Assembly (NCBI GenBank): GCA_963707275.1
Contig: CAVPPH010000011.1
Coordinates: 62,001-126,000 of the forward strand
Length of the DNA: 64,000 nucleotides
Direction of reading: 5' to 3'
Source: JACKBK01 sp963707275
GTDB taxonomy: Bacteria; Chloroflexota; Anaerolineae; JAAEKA01
The translations under genes and the position numbers were made by a program. A model generated the notes under the pieces. It was not told where the DNA came from, made no database searches, and saw only the letters and a program-made list of their open reading frames with translations. How positions within the stretch are numbered: the first letter of the stretch is position 1; each line of letters starts with the position of its first letter. Shown one piece after another: positions 36,734 through 45,372 of this stretch.

Positions 36734-37976
36734 TCAGGCATCTCCAGATGCTGGTCCGTCCTCGACGTTGCCGATGATCATCCACGGGCGGTCGAGGGAA
36801 CGGGTCAGGAAGACGGTCACCGGCTGGCCGCCGGGCACCGTCTTCAGGCGACGGCGGAAGTCATCCGGGTCGATGGGAGAACCGCGTTTCTTGACGATGA
36901 CCGTGCCGGCCTCCATCTCGCGCAGCCAACGGTTCAGCGTTTTGAGATGAAACGGCCCGTGGCGCAGCACTGTCCAGCAGCGGGCGAAGGGCGTGTCGAT
37001 CCAGCGGTCGGCGGTCAGGTAGGCAATCGTGGGATCGATCTGGGAAGCGTTCAGCGCAGTAGCGAGGTGCTGCACCAGCGTCGCGCGGATGACGGCGGGG
37101 TCGGGTTCCAGCAGGCACGCGGAAGGTTCCGTGGCTGGCGCGTTGATCAGCGGCGCGTTGCTGTCCAGGTGGTGCAGCCCCGGCAGCAACGTCGCGCGCC
37201 GCGGCGGCGCCGGTCCGCATGTCGCCGAAGCGCAGCAGCGCCTCCTTCATCTGGCCGCGTTCGGAGATGAACTCAACCTCGGCGCCAGGCGGGATGTCCG
37301 CGTCGGCAATGCCAGGCATGGTCTTGACGGCGACGGCGGGCACGCGTTCTGCCAGCGGCAGAACGGTGGACAGCGGTGGCTCCATGTCTTCGAGGCTGAA
37401 AATGCGCCGGTCGCCCGCGCGGCGGCTGGGATCGACAAAAGCCGCGCTCGACTTGACCAGACTCTCCTTCCCCAAATATCTCCACCCAATCCCCCTCCAC
37501 AACTTCGACACGCTCATCCAGCCCTAGCGCAGCGACGTTGATCTGCGCGATGCGGGCGCGCACGGGTCGCGCTCGACGGCCTGGACGTGCAGCCCGGCCT
37601 CGGACAGTGCGATCGTGTCCGCGCCGATGCCGCAGCCGAGGTCGGCGATGCGCAGCGGCGAATCCGATAAGCGATCGGCCAAGGCTGCGAACTGCTGGGC
37701 GCGGTAAGCGGCGACGGCGCGACTGCTGGCCTGCTGAAGCGCCTCGTCGGTGAACAGCAGCCGATCCGCGTATGGGAACTTGTCGACGGCGCGGCGGCGC
37801 AGGCGCGCCTGATCCAGCAGCGCGGCCGCCTGGTCTGGCGCGAAACTGGCGCGCAGGCCGGTGATCAGCGCGAGGGTGCGCTGATCGCCCAGGTCATTGG
37901 CAGCCAGATCGGCCAGCGCCTCAACGGCTGGCGGGCCGAGCAGGAAATCGATCAGGTCAAGAGTGAGAGGAACCAC
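36734..37976 (-). CDS. Class I SAM-dependent methyltransferase with THUMP-like domain, frameshifted
   Basis: Pieces in three frames assemble to about 410 residues. An N-terminal helical region (LTLDLIDFLLGPPAVEALAD) is followed by the SAM-binding motif IADLGCGIGADTIALSEAG with VQAVERD. DPSRRAGDRRIFSLEDMEPP replaces a catalytic motif-IV-like segment. A C-terminal THUMP-like domain has GTVIVKKRGSPIDPDDFRRR. Slips fall near 37560, 37480 and 37210. Likely an RNA or small-molecule methyltransferase of unknown target. It begins 12 bp after the lysA stop, last in the folB-folK-lysA run. Confidence 0.78.
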
Positions 37977-37988
37977 AGGCAGATGCGC

Positions 37989-39308
37989 TTACAGGTCACG
38001 ACGCAACAGGTCGTCCACCGTCTCGCGGCGTTGGATCAGGCGGGCGTCGCCGTTTTCGATCCAGACGACGGCGGGACGGCGGGACGCGTTGTAGTTGCTG
38101 GCCATGCTGAGTTGATACGCGCCGCTGACCGGCACGGCCAGCAGATCGCCGGCCTGCACGTGTGGCAGCGAAATGCCCTCGATCAGCAGGTCGCCGGTCT
38201 CGCAGTAGGGGCCGGCGATCGTAACGGTCTGGCGTTCTGGCCCGCCGCGACGACTGGCCAACAGCACGCTGTAGCCCGCGTTGTAGAGCGCCGGTCGCGG
38301 GTTGTCGGCCAGCCCGCCGTCGATGAAGACATAGGTGGTTGCCCCAGCCTGCTTGACCGCGCCGACGGTGTAAAGGGCGACGCCGGCGCGCGCGACGAGG
38401 CTGCGACCAGGCTCGAGCACGAGACGCGGCAGCGCCAATCCGTGCCGCAGGCAACTGGCCGCCAGCGAGCCAGCTACCTCGGCGACGTAGTGGTCAACGG
38501 AAGGCAGGCCCACAAGCTGCTCGAGGGTGTAGGGGACGGCCCAGCCGCCGCCAGGGCTGATCTCGGCGGCCTGCCAGCCGGTGGCGTCACGCAGACGCGC
38601 TGCCAGATCGGCCAGACGCTCGGCGGCCTGAGCCAGCGGGCCGGGATCACGCAACTGGCTGCCGATGTGGCAATGCAGCCCGGTCAGCGTGACGCCATCG
38701 CGGTGCAATGCGTCGTGGGCGACAGCTTCCGCCGCGCCGTCGCGCAACGACAGGCCGAATTTCGACGCGGCGTGGCCGGTCTGGGTGTGACGGTGGGTGT
38801 CGGTATCCACGTCCGGGTTGACGCGCAGCCAGATCGGCTGGCGGATGCCGCGGATGCGCGCCAGATCATCCAGCCGCGCCAGCTCGCCGGGGTGATCGAC
38901 CACGATGCAGCCGACGCCCGCGTCCAGCGCCTGCGCCAGTTCGGCGTCCGATTTGTTGTTGCCGTGGAAATGGATGCGGTTGGGCTGCACGCCGCCGCGC
39001 TGCGCGATGGCCAGCTCTCCCCCTGACACCACATCCAGCCCGATGCCCTTGTCGGCGATCCAGCGCGCGGTTGCCGTGCAGAGCCAGGCCTTGGCGGCGT
39101 AGGCAACCTGCGCCTCGCCGGGGTAATGACGCGACAAAGCGGTCTGGTACGTCGTGACAGCCGCGTCCAGCGTCGCCACATCATAAAGATATAGCGGCGT
39201 GCCGAACTCGTCCGCCAGCCGCTGAACGTCACAGCCGCCGACCAGCAGCTTGCCGGTCTCGTCGATGCGAGCGCCGTCGGGAAGTAACGCCAGAACGTCT
39301 GCGTTCAT
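37989..39308 (-). CDS. lysA: Diaminopimelate decarboxylase
   Basis: 439 residues, alanine-racemase-fold PLP enzyme that converts meso-diaminopimelate to lysine. The PLP-binding Lys is in QVAYAAKAWLC. Other motifs: HFHGNNKSDAEL, HCHIGSQL, ISPGGGWAVPY, EPGRSLVARAG, the substrate-site Cys in GPYCETGDLL, and GAYQLSMASNYN. Length is normal and the gene is intact. It sits between folK (9-bp gap) and the methyltransferase (12-bp gap), probably in one transcript from the promoter upstream of folB. Confidence 0.95.
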   Translation of the reverse strand: MNADVLALLPDGARIDETGKLLVGGCDVQRLADEFGTPLYLYDVATLDAAVTTYQTALSRHYPGEAQVAYAAKAWLCTATARWIADKGIGLDVVSGGELAIAQRGGVQPNRIHFHGNNKSDAELAQALDAGVGCIVVDHPGELARLDDLARIRGIRQPIWLRVNPDVDTDTHRHTQTGHAASKFGLSLRDGAAEAVAHDALHRDGVTLTGLHCHIGSQLRDPGPLAQAAERLADLAARLRDATGWQAAEISPGGGWAVPYTLEQLVGLPSVDHYVAEVAGSLAASCLRHGLALPRLVLEPGRSLVARAGVALYTVGAVKQAGATTYVFIDGGLADNPRPALYNAGYSVLLASRRGGPERQTVTIAGPYCETGDLLIEGISLPHVQAGDLLAVPVSGAYQLSMASNYNASRRPAVVWIENGDARLIQRRETVDDLLRRDL

Positions 39309-39317
39309 GCCAACATC

Positions 39318-39818
39318 TCAGGGCTTGAGGTCAACATCGTCGTGGCGCAGCAGCCGAGCGCCGGTAGAGAGTCGGCGCGCGATTTCGGTCAGGAGTTCGC
39401 CCGTCTCGGGATGGCGATAATCCGGTGCGATCTCGGCCAGCGGCACGGCGATGTGCGCGTAGAGCAGTATCTCAGGGTCGGGGATGCGCCGCCGGCCAAG
39501 CTCGAGGATCTGGTCGTTGAAGAGCGAGATGTCGGCGTCGAAGGTGCGCGGCGCGTTGGGGTCGCTGGTGCGCTGCCTGCCAAGCTGCTCTTCCACCGAA
39601 CGCAGCACGGTTTCCTTCAGCGTCTGCGGATCGAGCGGCGTCTCCAGGATCAGCGCGGCGTTGAAGAATGTCGGATCGTTCGGGTTGCCGACGGGATCGG
39701 TCTCGTAGACGGCTGACACGGCGAGGATGCGGCCATGCTGCGCCAGCAGTCTGACGCCGGCCGGCAGATTGCGCTCCTTGTCAAGGCTGGAGCCAAGGGA
39801 GAGGTAGGCGCGGTTCAC
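39318..39818 (-). CDS. folK: 6-hydroxymethyl-7,8-dihydropterin pyrophosphokinase
   Basis: 166 residues. It transfers pyrophosphate from ATP to hydroxymethyl-dihydropterin in folate synthesis. Family motifs: AYLSLGSSLDKERNL at the start, YETDPVGNPNDPTFFNAAL, and the ATP/Mg motif NAPRTFDADISLFND. GTG is the start; it touches the folB stop codon with no gap, so the two are translationally coupled. FolE, which acts earlier in the same pathway, is divergently encoded 580 bp away. Confidence 0.95.
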   Translation of the reverse strand: MNRAYLSLGSSLDKERNLPAGVRLLAQHGRILAVSAVYETDPVGNPNDPTFFNAALILETPLDPQTLKETVLRSVEEQLGRQRTSDPNAPRTFDADISLFNDQILELGRRRIPDPEILLYAHIAVPLAEIAPDYRHPETGELLTEIARRLSTGARLLRHDDVDLKP

Positions 39819-40187
39819 CTAGTCGAAGTCCGCCGCTGTACGGTCGATGACCACACCGACTGAGCGCGCGAAGCGCAGCGCGCCGGGTTTTTCCAGGCTG
39901 ACAATGGCGCGCTGGACGCCGAACTCTACGATGGCGATCTCCGCGATGGTGTGGGCGAGCTTCTCCACCAGGAAGTACTCAGACTGCTCGACGTGGTCGA
40001 TAACGCGCTTGGTCAGGGTTTTGTAGTTGACGGCATCGTCGATATCGTCAGAGCGACCGGCCCGGCGCATGTCAGCGAACAGGGTCAGGTTGACAATGAC
40101 ATCCTGCTTTTTGACGCGCTCCTCTGGGTTGATCCCGACGATGCAGCGCAGCAGCAGGTCGTGGATCTGAATTTGGTCAGTTGGCAT
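39819..40187 (-). CDS. folB: Dihydroneopterin aldolase
   Basis: 122 residues, normal length. It converts dihydroneopterin to hydroxymethyl-dihydropterin. Motifs: IHDLLLRCIVGINPEERVKK, DIDDAVNYKTLTKRV, and YFLVEKLAHTIAEIAIVEF with the conserved Glu-Lys. AAAGG lies eight bases before ATG 40187. It is the first gene of the folB-folK-lysA-methyltransferase run and reads from a good sigma-70-type promoter. Confidence 0.94.
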   Translation of the reverse strand: MPTDQIQIHDLLLRCIVGINPEERVKKQDVIVNLTLFADMRRAGRSDDIDDAVNYKTLTKRVIDHVEQSEYFLVEKLAHTIAEIAIVEFGVQRAIVSLEKPGALRFARSVGVVIDRTAADFD

Positions 40188-40275
40188 AGTGGTTACCTTT
40201 CAAGATCGGGTAAGAAAGTTCTGGGTACGAACGTCTATCAATTGGCATGACGCTCACACTTGTTGTCTCAGTTGT

Positions 40276-40303
40276 ATTGTACACTAACGCAACAACGTGT
40301 CAA
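40276..40303 (-). promoter_or_regulatory. Promoter of folB-folK-lysA
   Basis: On the minus strand TTGACA (40298-40303) is followed after 16 bp by TACAAT (40276-40281), about 90 bp upstream of the folB start. It forms a divergent pair with the folE promoter 19 bp away. Confidence 0.65.
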
Positions 40304-40321
40304 ATTAACCTCTACAAAAAT

Positions 40322-40350
40322 TTGACAAGGCTAGACAATTCGATTACTAT
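40322..40350 (+). promoter_or_regulatory. Promoter of folE
   Basis: TTGACA (40322-40327) and TACTAT (40345-40350) are 17 bp apart, with an overlapping TATACT three bases on. The folE start follows about 50 bp downstream. Confidence 0.6.
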
Positions 40351-40398
40351 ACTGTTAGGCACTCAGCCACGTTGAAATCGAGAAAGGCAAACCAGACA

Positions 40399-41109
40399 AT
40401 GACACAGCTTACCATTAACAATCAACCTTACGACCTGCTGAAGCAGCAGTTCAAGACCAGCCCCTACGTGAATGGCAACGGTCACAACGGTCACGCAGTG
40501 GCCACGCTTGAAGAGTTGGAGCAGCCGATCACCAAAGGCGCCGAGCAGGTGGCCGTGGAGAACGCAGTATACACTATTCTCACGAACATCGGTGAAGACC
40601 CTGAGCGCCAGGGCCTGGAGCGTACGCCAACTCGTGTCGCCAAGGCGTTCGCCGAACTGACATCGGGCTATCACGTCGATCCGCAGGCGCTGATCAACGA
40701 CGCGGTCTTTGATGTCGCTTACGACGAACTGGTGCTGGTCAAGGATATCGACTTCTACAGCCTGTGCGAGCATCACATGCTGCCCTTCTACGGCCGGGCG
40801 CACGTGGCCTACATCCCCAATGGCAAGGTCATCGGCCTGAGCAAGATTCCGCGCATTGTCGAGATGTTCGCCCGGCGTTTGCAGGTCCAGGAGCGCATGA
40901 CGCAGCAGATCGCCGACTTCCTGACCGAGACTCTGCATCCGCAGGGTGTTGCAGTGGTGGTCGAGGGCCAGCACATGTGCGCGGCGATGCGCGGCGTCAA
41001 GAAGGCCAACGCGCGCATGACCACCAGCGCGATGACCGGCAGCTTCAAACACAACGCCCAGACACGCGGCGAGTTTCTGGATCACATCGCCCGCCACAGC
41101 GATCACTGA
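40399..41109 (+). CDS. folE: GTP cyclohydrolase I
   Basis: 236 residues. First enzyme of folate and pterin synthesis, converting GTP to dihydroneopterin triphosphate. Zn ligands are in LCEHHMLPFYG and GQHMCAAMRGV. Other family segments: GEDPERQGLERTPTRVAKAF, NGKVIGLSKIPRIVEMFARR and the terminal ARMTTSAMTGSF. An N-terminal extension of about 45 residues is low in complexity (NGNGHNGH). ATG 40399 is preferred over the TTG at 40372, which lacks a ribosome site. A strong terminator follows. Confidence 0.95.
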   Translation: MTQLTINNQPYDLLKQQFKTSPYVNGNGHNGHAVATLEELEQPITKGAEQVAVENAVYTILTNIGEDPERQGLERTPTRVAKAFAELTSGYHVDPQALINDAVFDVAYDELVLVKDIDFYSLCEHHMLPFYGRAHVAYIPNGKVIGLSKIPRIVEMFARRLQVQERMTQQIADFLTETLHPQGVAVVVEGQHMCAAMRGVKKANARMTTSAMTGSFKHNAQTRGEFLDHIARHSDH

Positions 41110-41139
41110 TAGCCACGACGCCTGAAACACCCAGACCAC

Positions 41140-41177
41140 AAAGCTCCTTGTCGAACAACGACAAGGAGCTTTTTTTG
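41140..41177 (+). terminator. Intrinsic terminator of folE
   Basis: AAAGCTCCTTGTCG pairs with CGACAAGGAGCTTT around a 5-nt loop, followed by a T run to 41177. It lies 30 bp past the stop. Confidence 0.92.
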
Positions 41178-41189
41178 CCCGGCGTGATC

Positions 41190-41224
41190 AGGTGACAGTC
41201 ACTTTCCGAAAGTGACTGTCACCT
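41190..41224. repeat. Palindrome AGGTGACAGTCACTTTC, copy 1
   Basis: 17-bp arms around a single central base (41207). The same arms recur at 60400-60463 with a larger loop. It follows the folE terminator and precedes the Tag-like gene. Confidence 0.6.
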
Positions 41225-41322
41225 TGGGAAGTCCCCAGCACCTGGGATTAGCCGATTTGCGGTTCAGCCAGCAGCGGCATATCATAATCCAACGAAGCTG
41301 ACAACTACATGGAGGACAGATC

Positions 41323-41769
41323 ATGGCGCCCAGTATGGAGATTCCGGAACGCGTTCGTCCGGCTAATGACAACGGGTACTTCGAACAACTGACCAAGGCA
41401 GTCTTTCAGGCCGGGTTCAGTTGGTCGGTCATCCGCCAGAAGTGGCCGAACTTCATGGCTGCGTTTGACAACTTCGATGTCGATACGGTCGCTGCCTACG
41501 ATGCGCCGGACGTCGAACGCCTGCTGGCGGACGCGGGCATCGTGCGCAATGGCCGCAAGATTCAGGCGACAATCGCCAACGCGCGCGTCATCCAGGGACT
41601 GAGCGAGCAGCATGGCAGCTTTGCCGGCTATCTGCGGTCCATGGACGGCTGGACGTACGAAAAGCGTCGTGACGTGCTGACCCGCCAGTTCGGCGGGCTG
41701 GGGCGCACAAGCTGCTTCGTCTTTCTCTGGTGCGTCGACGAGAATGTGCCGGACTGGGAAGAACGCTGA
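41323..41769 (+). CDS. Divergent DNA-3-methyladenine glycosylase I (Tag)-like protein
   Basis: 148 residues, shorter than Tag (about 190). Clear similarity in FQAGFSWSVIRQKWPNFMAA and VERLLADAGIVRNGRKIQAT followed by IANARVI. It lacks the N-terminal Cys/His and C-terminal His/Cys Zn ligands. The position of the catalytic Glu before QAG-SW reads as Ala/Val. It is therefore probably not a standard alkyl-base glycosylase; DNA or nucleoside binding is inference. GGAGG lies seven bases before ATG 41323. It stands alone between the folE terminator and the sigma-factor gene. Confidence 0.75.
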   Translation: MAPSMEIPERVRPANDNGYFEQLTKAVFQAGFSWSVIRQKWPNFMAAFDNFDVDTVAAYDAPDVERLLADAGIVRNGRKIQATIANARVIQGLSEQHGSFAGYLRSMDGWTYEKRRDVLTRQFGGLGRTSCFVFLWCVDENVPDWEER

Positions 41770-41970
41770 CAAATTGCCCGCAATGCGGAATTCGGCTATA
41801 CTCTGTTGCGACCTGCTGAACGCCACGCAGCCCTTCATCATCGCGACAGGTCGGCCAACACAACCGGAACAATTCCCACGTTGTAGTGTTTTACGTTATG
41901 CAAGTTACGAAACAATTTCCTTGCGCCGCCCGCGTAGATCGTCTGGCTGCTGAAACCCAGGAGCCGGACG

Positions 41971-42573
41971 ATGCCTGACGGGATCCAGGTTCAGACGGCC
42001 AGCGCAAGTCATCCGGTGCCACGTACCGAGGATGAGCCAGAGGCGCTTCTGATCGAACAGGCGAAGTCCGATCCTCAGGCGTTCGGTGTTCTCTACCAAC
42101 GCTATGTGGAGCGAATCTACAACTACATTTTCTATCGAACCGGCAATCAGCAAGAGGCTGAGGATCTGACCGCGAAGACGTTTCACAAGGCGCTGGACCA
42201 CATTTCCCGCTACGACAACCGCGGCGTCCCCTTCTCTGCTTGGCTTTACCGCATTGCGCACAACCTGGTGGCCAACTGGCACCGGGACGGCGCCCGCCGC
42301 AAAGAATTGCCGCTGGAGCATCAGGTCCACGTCGCGCCAGCCCGTGGCCGACCGGAGCAACTGGCCGAGGCCACCGAGGAACGTGAAGCGCTGCTGGACG
42401 CGATTCGACGTCTTCCCAGCGACCGCCAGCAGCTCATCCTGCTGAAGTTCACCGATGCGCTGCCGAACGCGCAGATCGGCGACATCATGGGCCGCAGCGA
42501 GGGCGCGATCAAGTCGCTCTACCACCGGACGTTGATCGCCCTGCGCGAGGACCTGAGCACCCGCGGATTTTAG
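41971..42573 (+). CDS. ECF-type sigma-70 family factor
   Basis: 200 residues. Region 2 reads FGVLYQRYVERIYNYIFYRT with QEAEDLTAKTFHKAL; region 4 reads RLPSDRQQLILLKFTDALPN with IMGRSEGAIKSLYHRTLIAL. Between them is a linker near residues 110-130. It directs RNA polymerase to an unknown set of promoters. AGGAG lies before ATG 41971. The next genes, DegV-like (19-bp gap) and a small membrane protein, are on the same strand; the latter could be an anti-sigma partner, though no zinc-finger motif is seen. Confidence 0.92.
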   Translation: MPDGIQVQTASASHPVPRTEDEPEALLIEQAKSDPQAFGVLYQRYVERIYNYIFYRTGNQQEAEDLTAKTFHKALDHISRYDNRGVPFSAWLYRIAHNLVANWHRDGARRKELPLEHQVHVAPARGRPEQLAEATEEREALLDAIRRLPSDRQQLILLKFTDALPNAQIGDIMGRSEGAIKSLYHRTLIALREDLSTRGF

Positions 42574-42592
42574 TATCCGCACGCACCCTGAC

Positions 42593-43441
42593 ATGATCCG
42601 ACTGGTGACCGACTCAACGTGTGATCTGCCTGATGGCGAACTGGCCCGGCTCCATGTCGCGGTTGTTCCCATCAACATTCACTTCGACACGGAAGAGTAT
42701 CAGGAAGGCGAAACGCTAGGCTACGACGACTTCTTTGCCAAGGTTGACGCGATGGGCATCGTGCCCAAGACGTCGCAGCCGTCGCCGGGAAAATTTGCGC
42801 AGGAATACCGCCGGCTGGCAGCAGAAGACGCAACTACGATCTTGTCATTGCACGTCACCGGCAAACTCAGCGGCACGGTCAGCTCAGCCGAGCTGGCGGC
42901 GGATGAGGTCAGCGACGAGGTCGATGTCCGTGTGTTCAACTCGCTGGCCGGCTCAGCCGGCACCGGTTTCATGGTTCGGGAAGCCGTTGAGTTGCTGCGC
43001 CAGGGAGCCGACGCCGACGCTGTGCTGGCCCGCTGGCAGGAGATCCGTGACAGCATCGGCATCTTCTTCTATCTCGACACGCTGAAATACGCGCGCATGA
43101 GCGGTCGCATCGGTGCGCTGCAGCACAGCCTCGCCTCGGTGCTCAGCATCAAGCCATTGGTCAAGCTGGACGAGGGTCTGCTGGATGTGGCTGAGCGAGT
43201 CCGCAGCCGGCGGGCGGCGCTGGACCGGCTGCTAGTATTGGCCCGCGAGCAGGCAGGCGGGCGGCCCGTCAACCTGGCCGTGGTACACGCACAGGACCGG
43301 CCAGGCGCCGATGCGCTGATGGCGCTGGCGCAGGAAACGCTTGACTGCCGGCAGACGTTCGTCGCTCGTCTGGCCTCCTCGCTGGTGACCAATCTGGGCG
43401 TTGGAACTTTAGGTATCGTTCTTTATCCGGTTGGACCATGA
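42593..43441 (+). CDS. DegV family fatty-acid-binding protein
   Basis: 282 residues. Typical opening IRLVTDSTCDLPDGELARLH, then the lipid-head-group segment KTSQPSPGKFAQEYRRL, the ILSLHVTGKLSGTVSSA helix, and YLDTLKYARMSGRIGALQ in the C-terminal half. DegV/FakB-type proteins bind fatty acids; in Firmicutes FakB presents them to the kinase FakA, which is not seen here. Cytoplasmic. It lies between the sigma factor and a small membrane protein and shares a lipid theme with fabH two genes on. Confidence 0.92.
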   Translation: MIRLVTDSTCDLPDGELARLHVAVVPINIHFDTEEYQEGETLGYDDFFAKVDAMGIVPKTSQPSPGKFAQEYRRLAAEDATTILSLHVTGKLSGTVSSAELAADEVSDEVDVRVFNSLAGSAGTGFMVREAVELLRQGADADAVLARWQEIRDSIGIFFYLDTLKYARMSGRIGALQHSLASVLSIKPLVKLDEGLLDVAERVRSRRAALDRLLVLAREQAGGRPVNLAVVHAQDRPGADALMALAQETLDCRQTFVARLASSLVTNLGVGTLGIVLYPVGP

Positions 43442-43481
43442 CAAGACACGGTTGCCTGTCGATCTCAGAAAGGGAAAGCCG

Positions 43482-43850
43482 ATGAACAAGCTCACGCTTG
43501 AACGAATGTTGAGCCGCTACTCAGAATACTGGAGCGCGAACAGGCTCTCCATCGACGAATTAACTGATGTATCACCCGCGGCGCGGGCGGAGTTGGAGTC
43601 GGTCGCGCAACTTGTTAGTCTGTTGCATGACACCCTGACGCCTGTCCAGCCGCGTGAGGCGTTTGTCGAGGAACTGCGGCGCAGCCTGCTGGCTGAAGCA
43701 ATCCGCCGGCAGAGCTGGCGCTCGACCTATTTCAGCCCGCTACGCAAGCATTGGAAGCTGACTGCCGCCGCCACCGCGTCGGGCGTGTCAGCCGCGGCGG
43801 TTAGCGCCGTATCGGCTGCGATCTGGTATCGCGGCCGCGACAACATGTAA
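43482..43850 (+). CDS. Small membrane-anchored protein (candidate anti-sigma partner)
   Basis: 122 residues from ATG 43482. A soluble helical N-terminal part (NKLTLERMLSRYSEYWSANR, then LVSLLHDTLTPVQP and AFVEELRRSLL) precedes one membrane segment near the C terminus (TAAATASGVSAAAVSAVSAA). The order soluble domain then membrane helix fits anti-sigma factors, and it lies two genes after an ECF sigma. The HxxxCxxC zinc motif of the usual family is absent, so the role is only a suggestion. It starts 41 bp after degV. Confidence 0.6.
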   Translation: MNKLTLERMLSRYSEYWSANRLSIDELTDVSPAARAELESVAQLVSLLHDTLTPVQPREAFVEELRRSLLAEAIRRQSWRSTYFSPLRKHWKLTAAATASGVSAAAVSAVSAAIWYRGRDNM

Positions 43851-43902
43851 AGTGTGTACAAAAGGCAATGTGTAGCAATTATCCTATGACGGAGGCATTA
43901 TC

Positions 43903-45132
43903 ATGAGTGAGCTTTACGCTCGCATAACTGGCTGGGGGAAATACACGCCGTCCCGCCGGCTGACAAACTACGACCTGGAACAGATGGTGGACACCAACGA
44001 CGAGTGGATCAGCTCGCGCACCGGTATTCGCGAACGCCGGATCGCCGCGCCGGAGGAGACCACCGTCAGCATGGCGCTTGAGGCCAGCCGCAAGGCGCTG
44101 GCGCAAGCCAGCGTCCGCGCCGAAGACCTGAATCTGATCATCCTGGCCACCACGACGCCCGATTATCTTTGCCCGGCGGCGGCCAGCCTGTTGCAGGACC
44201 GGCTAGGTGCAACCAATGCAGGCGCGTTCGATCTGATGGCTGGCTGCACCGGTTTTGTGTATGGTCTGGTGACGGCCACCCAGTTCATCAAGTCGGGCGC
44301 TTACAAGCGCATTCTGGTGGTCGGCGCTGAGAAGACATCCGCCTTCATCGACTGGACGGATCGCGATACATGTATCCTGTTCGGAGACGGCGCGGGCGCA
44401 GTGGTGGTTGAACCAAGCCAGACGCCCACCGGCGTCCTTTCGTTCGAACTGGGTTCCGAGGGCGAGAACTACGACGCGCTGTACTATCCTGGCGGCGGTT
44501 GCGCCAAACCCTTCAGCGCGACGAGTTTCGCCGAACGCGAGACCTTCCTGCACATGGACGGCAAGCGGGTCTTCAAGTTCGCGACGCGCACTATGTCTCG
44601 CAGCGTGCAGAACGTCGTCCAGGCCAGCGGCGTTCCATTTAGTGAGATCGATTGCATCGTGCCGCACCAGGCCAACGCTCGCATCATCGAAACAGCGGTC
44701 AAACGCCTGAAGATCGACCCCGACAAGGTGATGGTGAACGTCGATCGCTACGGCAACACCTCGGCAGCGTCGATTCCGATCGCGCTGTGCGAGGCGATCG
44801 ATCAGGGCAAGATCCAGGACGGCAACAACATCGTGATGGTCGGCTTCGGCGCCGGACTGACCTGGGCGTCAGCCGTCGTTCACTGGGAACCGACGCGGCC
44901 GGCTGAAGAAGCGATCCTGGTAGACGACTGGCCGGTCCGCGAACGCTTGCAGATGCAGGCCGACAAGATGCGCGCCGCGGTCTGGTCGGCGCAGGTCACC
45001 GCCCGTACCCGCGCACAGGAAGCCAGCATGGCGGTCATGCTGCCCTTCTACACCTGGCAGAGCAAGCGCCGCAAGCAGCAGAGCGCCGAGCTGGAAGCGC
45101 CTGCAGCCGGGGATACTGCGTCCGACGAGTAG
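43903..45132 (+). CDS. fabH: 3-oxoacyl-ACP synthase III (FabH) with C-terminal extension
   Basis: The first 325 residues are a standard KAS III. Catalytic Cys lies in DLMAGCTGFVYGL, His in VPHQANARII and Asn in VDRYGNTSAASIP; GFGAGLTWASAVVHW closes the domain. It condenses acetyl-CoA (or another acyl-CoA) with malonyl-ACP to start fatty-acid synthesis. At 409 residues it has about 80 more than usual, a helical charged tail (RERLQMQADKMRAAVWSAQV and following) without a known motif. The frame is intact across the junction and a strong terminator follows. Confidence 0.92.
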   Translation: MSELYARITGWGKYTPSRRLTNYDLEQMVDTNDEWISSRTGIRERRIAAPEETTVSMALEASRKALAQASVRAEDLNLIILATTTPDYLCPAAASLLQDRLGATNAGAFDLMAGCTGFVYGLVTATQFIKSGAYKRILVVGAEKTSAFIDWTDRDTCILFGDGAGAVVVEPSQTPTGVLSFELGSEGENYDALYYPGGGCAKPFSATSFAERETFLHMDGKRVFKFATRTMSRSVQNVVQASGVPFSEIDCIVPHQANARIIETAVKRLKIDPDKVMVNVDRYGNTSAASIPIALCEAIDQGKIQDGNNIVMVGFGAGLTWASAVVHWEPTRPAEEAILVDDWPVRERLQMQADKMRAAVWSAQVTARTRAQEASMAVMLPFYTWQSKRRKQQSAELEAPAAGDTASDE

Positions 45133-45153
45133 TCGCCGGGTGAACACAAGCTC

Positions 45154-45193
45154 AAAAAGGAAAGTCCGGGCGTAGCCCGGACTTTCCTTTTTT
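45154..45193 (+). terminator. Intrinsic terminator of fabH
   Basis: AGGAAAGTCCGGGC and its complement pair around a 3-nt loop, with an A run before and a T run after (to 45193). It lies 22 bp past the stop. Confidence 0.92.
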
Positions 45194-45258
45194 GGTGCGT
45201 TTGAAATGGGTGTTGAGCGAGTGTTGGTTCAAGTGCGTAAAACCAAGGGGTACTCAAA

Positions 45259-45330
45259 TGTCATGCTGAGGCCGCCGAAGCATCTCGCGTGTCATGTGAC
45301 GCGAGATGCTTCGGCGGCCTCAGCATGACA
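45259..45330. repeat. Perfect 32-bp-arm palindrome (TGTCATGCTGAG type)
   Basis: Arms 45259-45290 and 45299-45330 are perfectly complementary around an 8-nt loop. Each arm carries GCCGCCGAAGCATCTCGCG. Elements opening TGTCATGCTGAG are recalled as dispersed intergenic repeats in several phyla. It lies between the convergent fabH and ppdK genes. Confidence 0.75.
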
Positions 45331-45372
45331 ATCATGTTCCTTGATCACGGAACGATGGTTTCGAATGCACTT

